Below, one piece after another: positions 4,386 through 5,026 of a stretch of 5,026 bases of DNA. The notes beneath the pieces are model-generated. The model did not search any database. It was not told the origin of the DNA and was given only the letters and a program-made list of their open reading frames with translations. The DNA is from Mucilaginibacter sp. UBA4741 (lineage in GTDB: Bacteria; Bacteroidota; Bacteroidia; Sphingobacteriales; Sphingobacteriaceae), in the NCBI GenBank assembly GCA_002403905.1, contig DHIR01000049.1, forward strand, positions 1-5,026. The letters are read 5' to 3'. Each line of letters opens with the position of its first letter. Position 1 is the stretch's first letter. Both the position numbers and the translations under genes were made by a program.

Positions 4386-5026
4386 TTATTTTGGCAGCGG
4401 AATAAACTCAAGTTTTGAAAGTGGTTTTTTTGGAGCTTCTTTTAATTTGGAACAATTAAACATTCTTTTTAATGAGAGTATGTGGGAAGGATAAAGTATT
4501 GATGTTATTAACTCAAGTCTCCGCAAATTAGACAAATAAACATTAGCAGAAATGGCAAATAATATTGAATACGAATTTATGAAATTGCTTCTATTGCGAT
4601 AGGATAATTGCATGTCATCTACTAAACTGACACATGGCAAAACTAAATGACTTGTTAGATTGAGATATTCTTTATTTGTCAAAATGATTGGTCTAACAAG
4701 CTTTTCATACACTATATCGGGGTGCTTCCGATTTTCTAATTTCATCCAATCAGCACGGGCACGCTCTAATTCAATTACATAATTTCTTTCACCATTATTT
4801 TTAAAGGTATTTGCTTGTATCAGTAATTGATAAATGTAATCAAGGAGCGCTTTTTGTGCTTTATTTAATATTGCCGTCTGTTTATTATTCAATTCATTAA
4901 AAACTTTCATTTCATCCTTCACATATTCTTCTCGCTCGCTAACGTAGTTGATAACACTCCAAAGTTTGGAAACAGCGCGCATCCTTAAAGTTGCGTTTAT
5001 ATTATTAAAAATCCCTTTATAATAGG
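4386..5026 (-). CDS. hypothetical protein, 5' end beyond the window edge
   Basis: The frame ends at TAA 4388-4386 and is open to the right edge of the window. An ATG at 4982-4980 would give 198 residues, but 14 in-frame codons before it (YYKGIFNNINATLR) have no stop and read like protein, so the real start is probably outside and this is a partial gene. I do not recognise the family. The first ~90 residues from that Met are charged and probably helical (SEREEYVKDEMKVFNELNNK, then ERARADWMKLENRK). The middle is mixed (YEKLVRPIILTNKEYLNL). About residues 135-170 are more hydrophobic (NSYSILFAISANVYLSNL) but too weak to call a membrane segment. The tail is Lys/Pro-rich (APKKPLSKLEFIPLPK). It is AT-rich, convergent with the small gene at 4103, and shows no link in function to the glycosidase. 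Confidence 0.6.
   Translation of the reverse strand, partial: YYKGIFNNINATLRMRAVSKLWSVINYVSEREEYVKDEMKVFNELNNKQTAILNKAQKALLDYIYQLLIQANTFKNNGERNYVIELERARADWMKLENRKHPDIVYEKLVRPIILTNKEYLNLTSHLVLPCVSLVDDMQLSYRNRSNFINSYSILFAISANVYLSNLRRLELITSILYPSHILSLKRMFNCSKLKEAPKKPLSKLEFIPLPK

Overview
The window looks like chromosomal DNA of a Bacteroidota bacterium, most likely Sphingobacteriaceae (Mucilaginibacter/Pedobacter-like). Three things suggest this. The central protein resembles the Bacteroidota type of secreted family 78 glycoside hydrolase. The gene starts lack Shine-Dalgarno sequences. The intergenic DNA is full of short palindromic elements and loose direct repeats of the kind common in that group. 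The genus is an inference from style, not from a marker gene.

Layout: (1) 15-281 (-) and 437-910 (+) are two divergent, AT-rich genes for small hydrophobic membrane proteins of unknown function. The end of the second reads into a palindromic repeat element (826-961), so its last ~28 codons appear to be repeat-derived. (2) 911-1197 is non-coding: the rest of that element, a GC-rich repeat-like stretch, two short direct-repeat tracts, and a GntR-style operator-like sequence ending at the next start codon. (3) 1198-3576 (+) is the main gene, a 792-residue secreted GH78 alpha-L-rhamnosidase-like enzyme with a variant catalytic motif. (4) 3577-4102 is a long intergenic region with a perfect palindrome directly after the enzyme gene, a nested four-arm inverted-repeat (MITE-like) element, an AATCTT repeat tract and a second copy of the operator-like motif. 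(5) 4103-4267 (+) encodes a 54-residue lysine-rich secreted peptide followed by a good hairpin terminator. (6) 4386 to the right edge (-) is an AT-rich gene of unknown function, open at the window edge and therefore probably incomplete at its 5' end.

The only function that can be assigned with confidence is plant or microbial glycan breakdown, through removal of terminal rhamnose or a similar sugar in the periplasm or outside the cell. No SusC/SusD pair, sugar transporter or regulator gene is present, so if the enzyme belongs to a polysaccharide utilisation locus the rest lies elsewhere. I see no CRISPR array, tRNA, rRNA, transposase or recognisable defence system. The most interesting signals are the repeat-derived C-terminus of the membrane protein, the shared 12-bp operator-like motif in front of two genes, the variant active-site motif, and the architecture of the intergenic palindromic elements.
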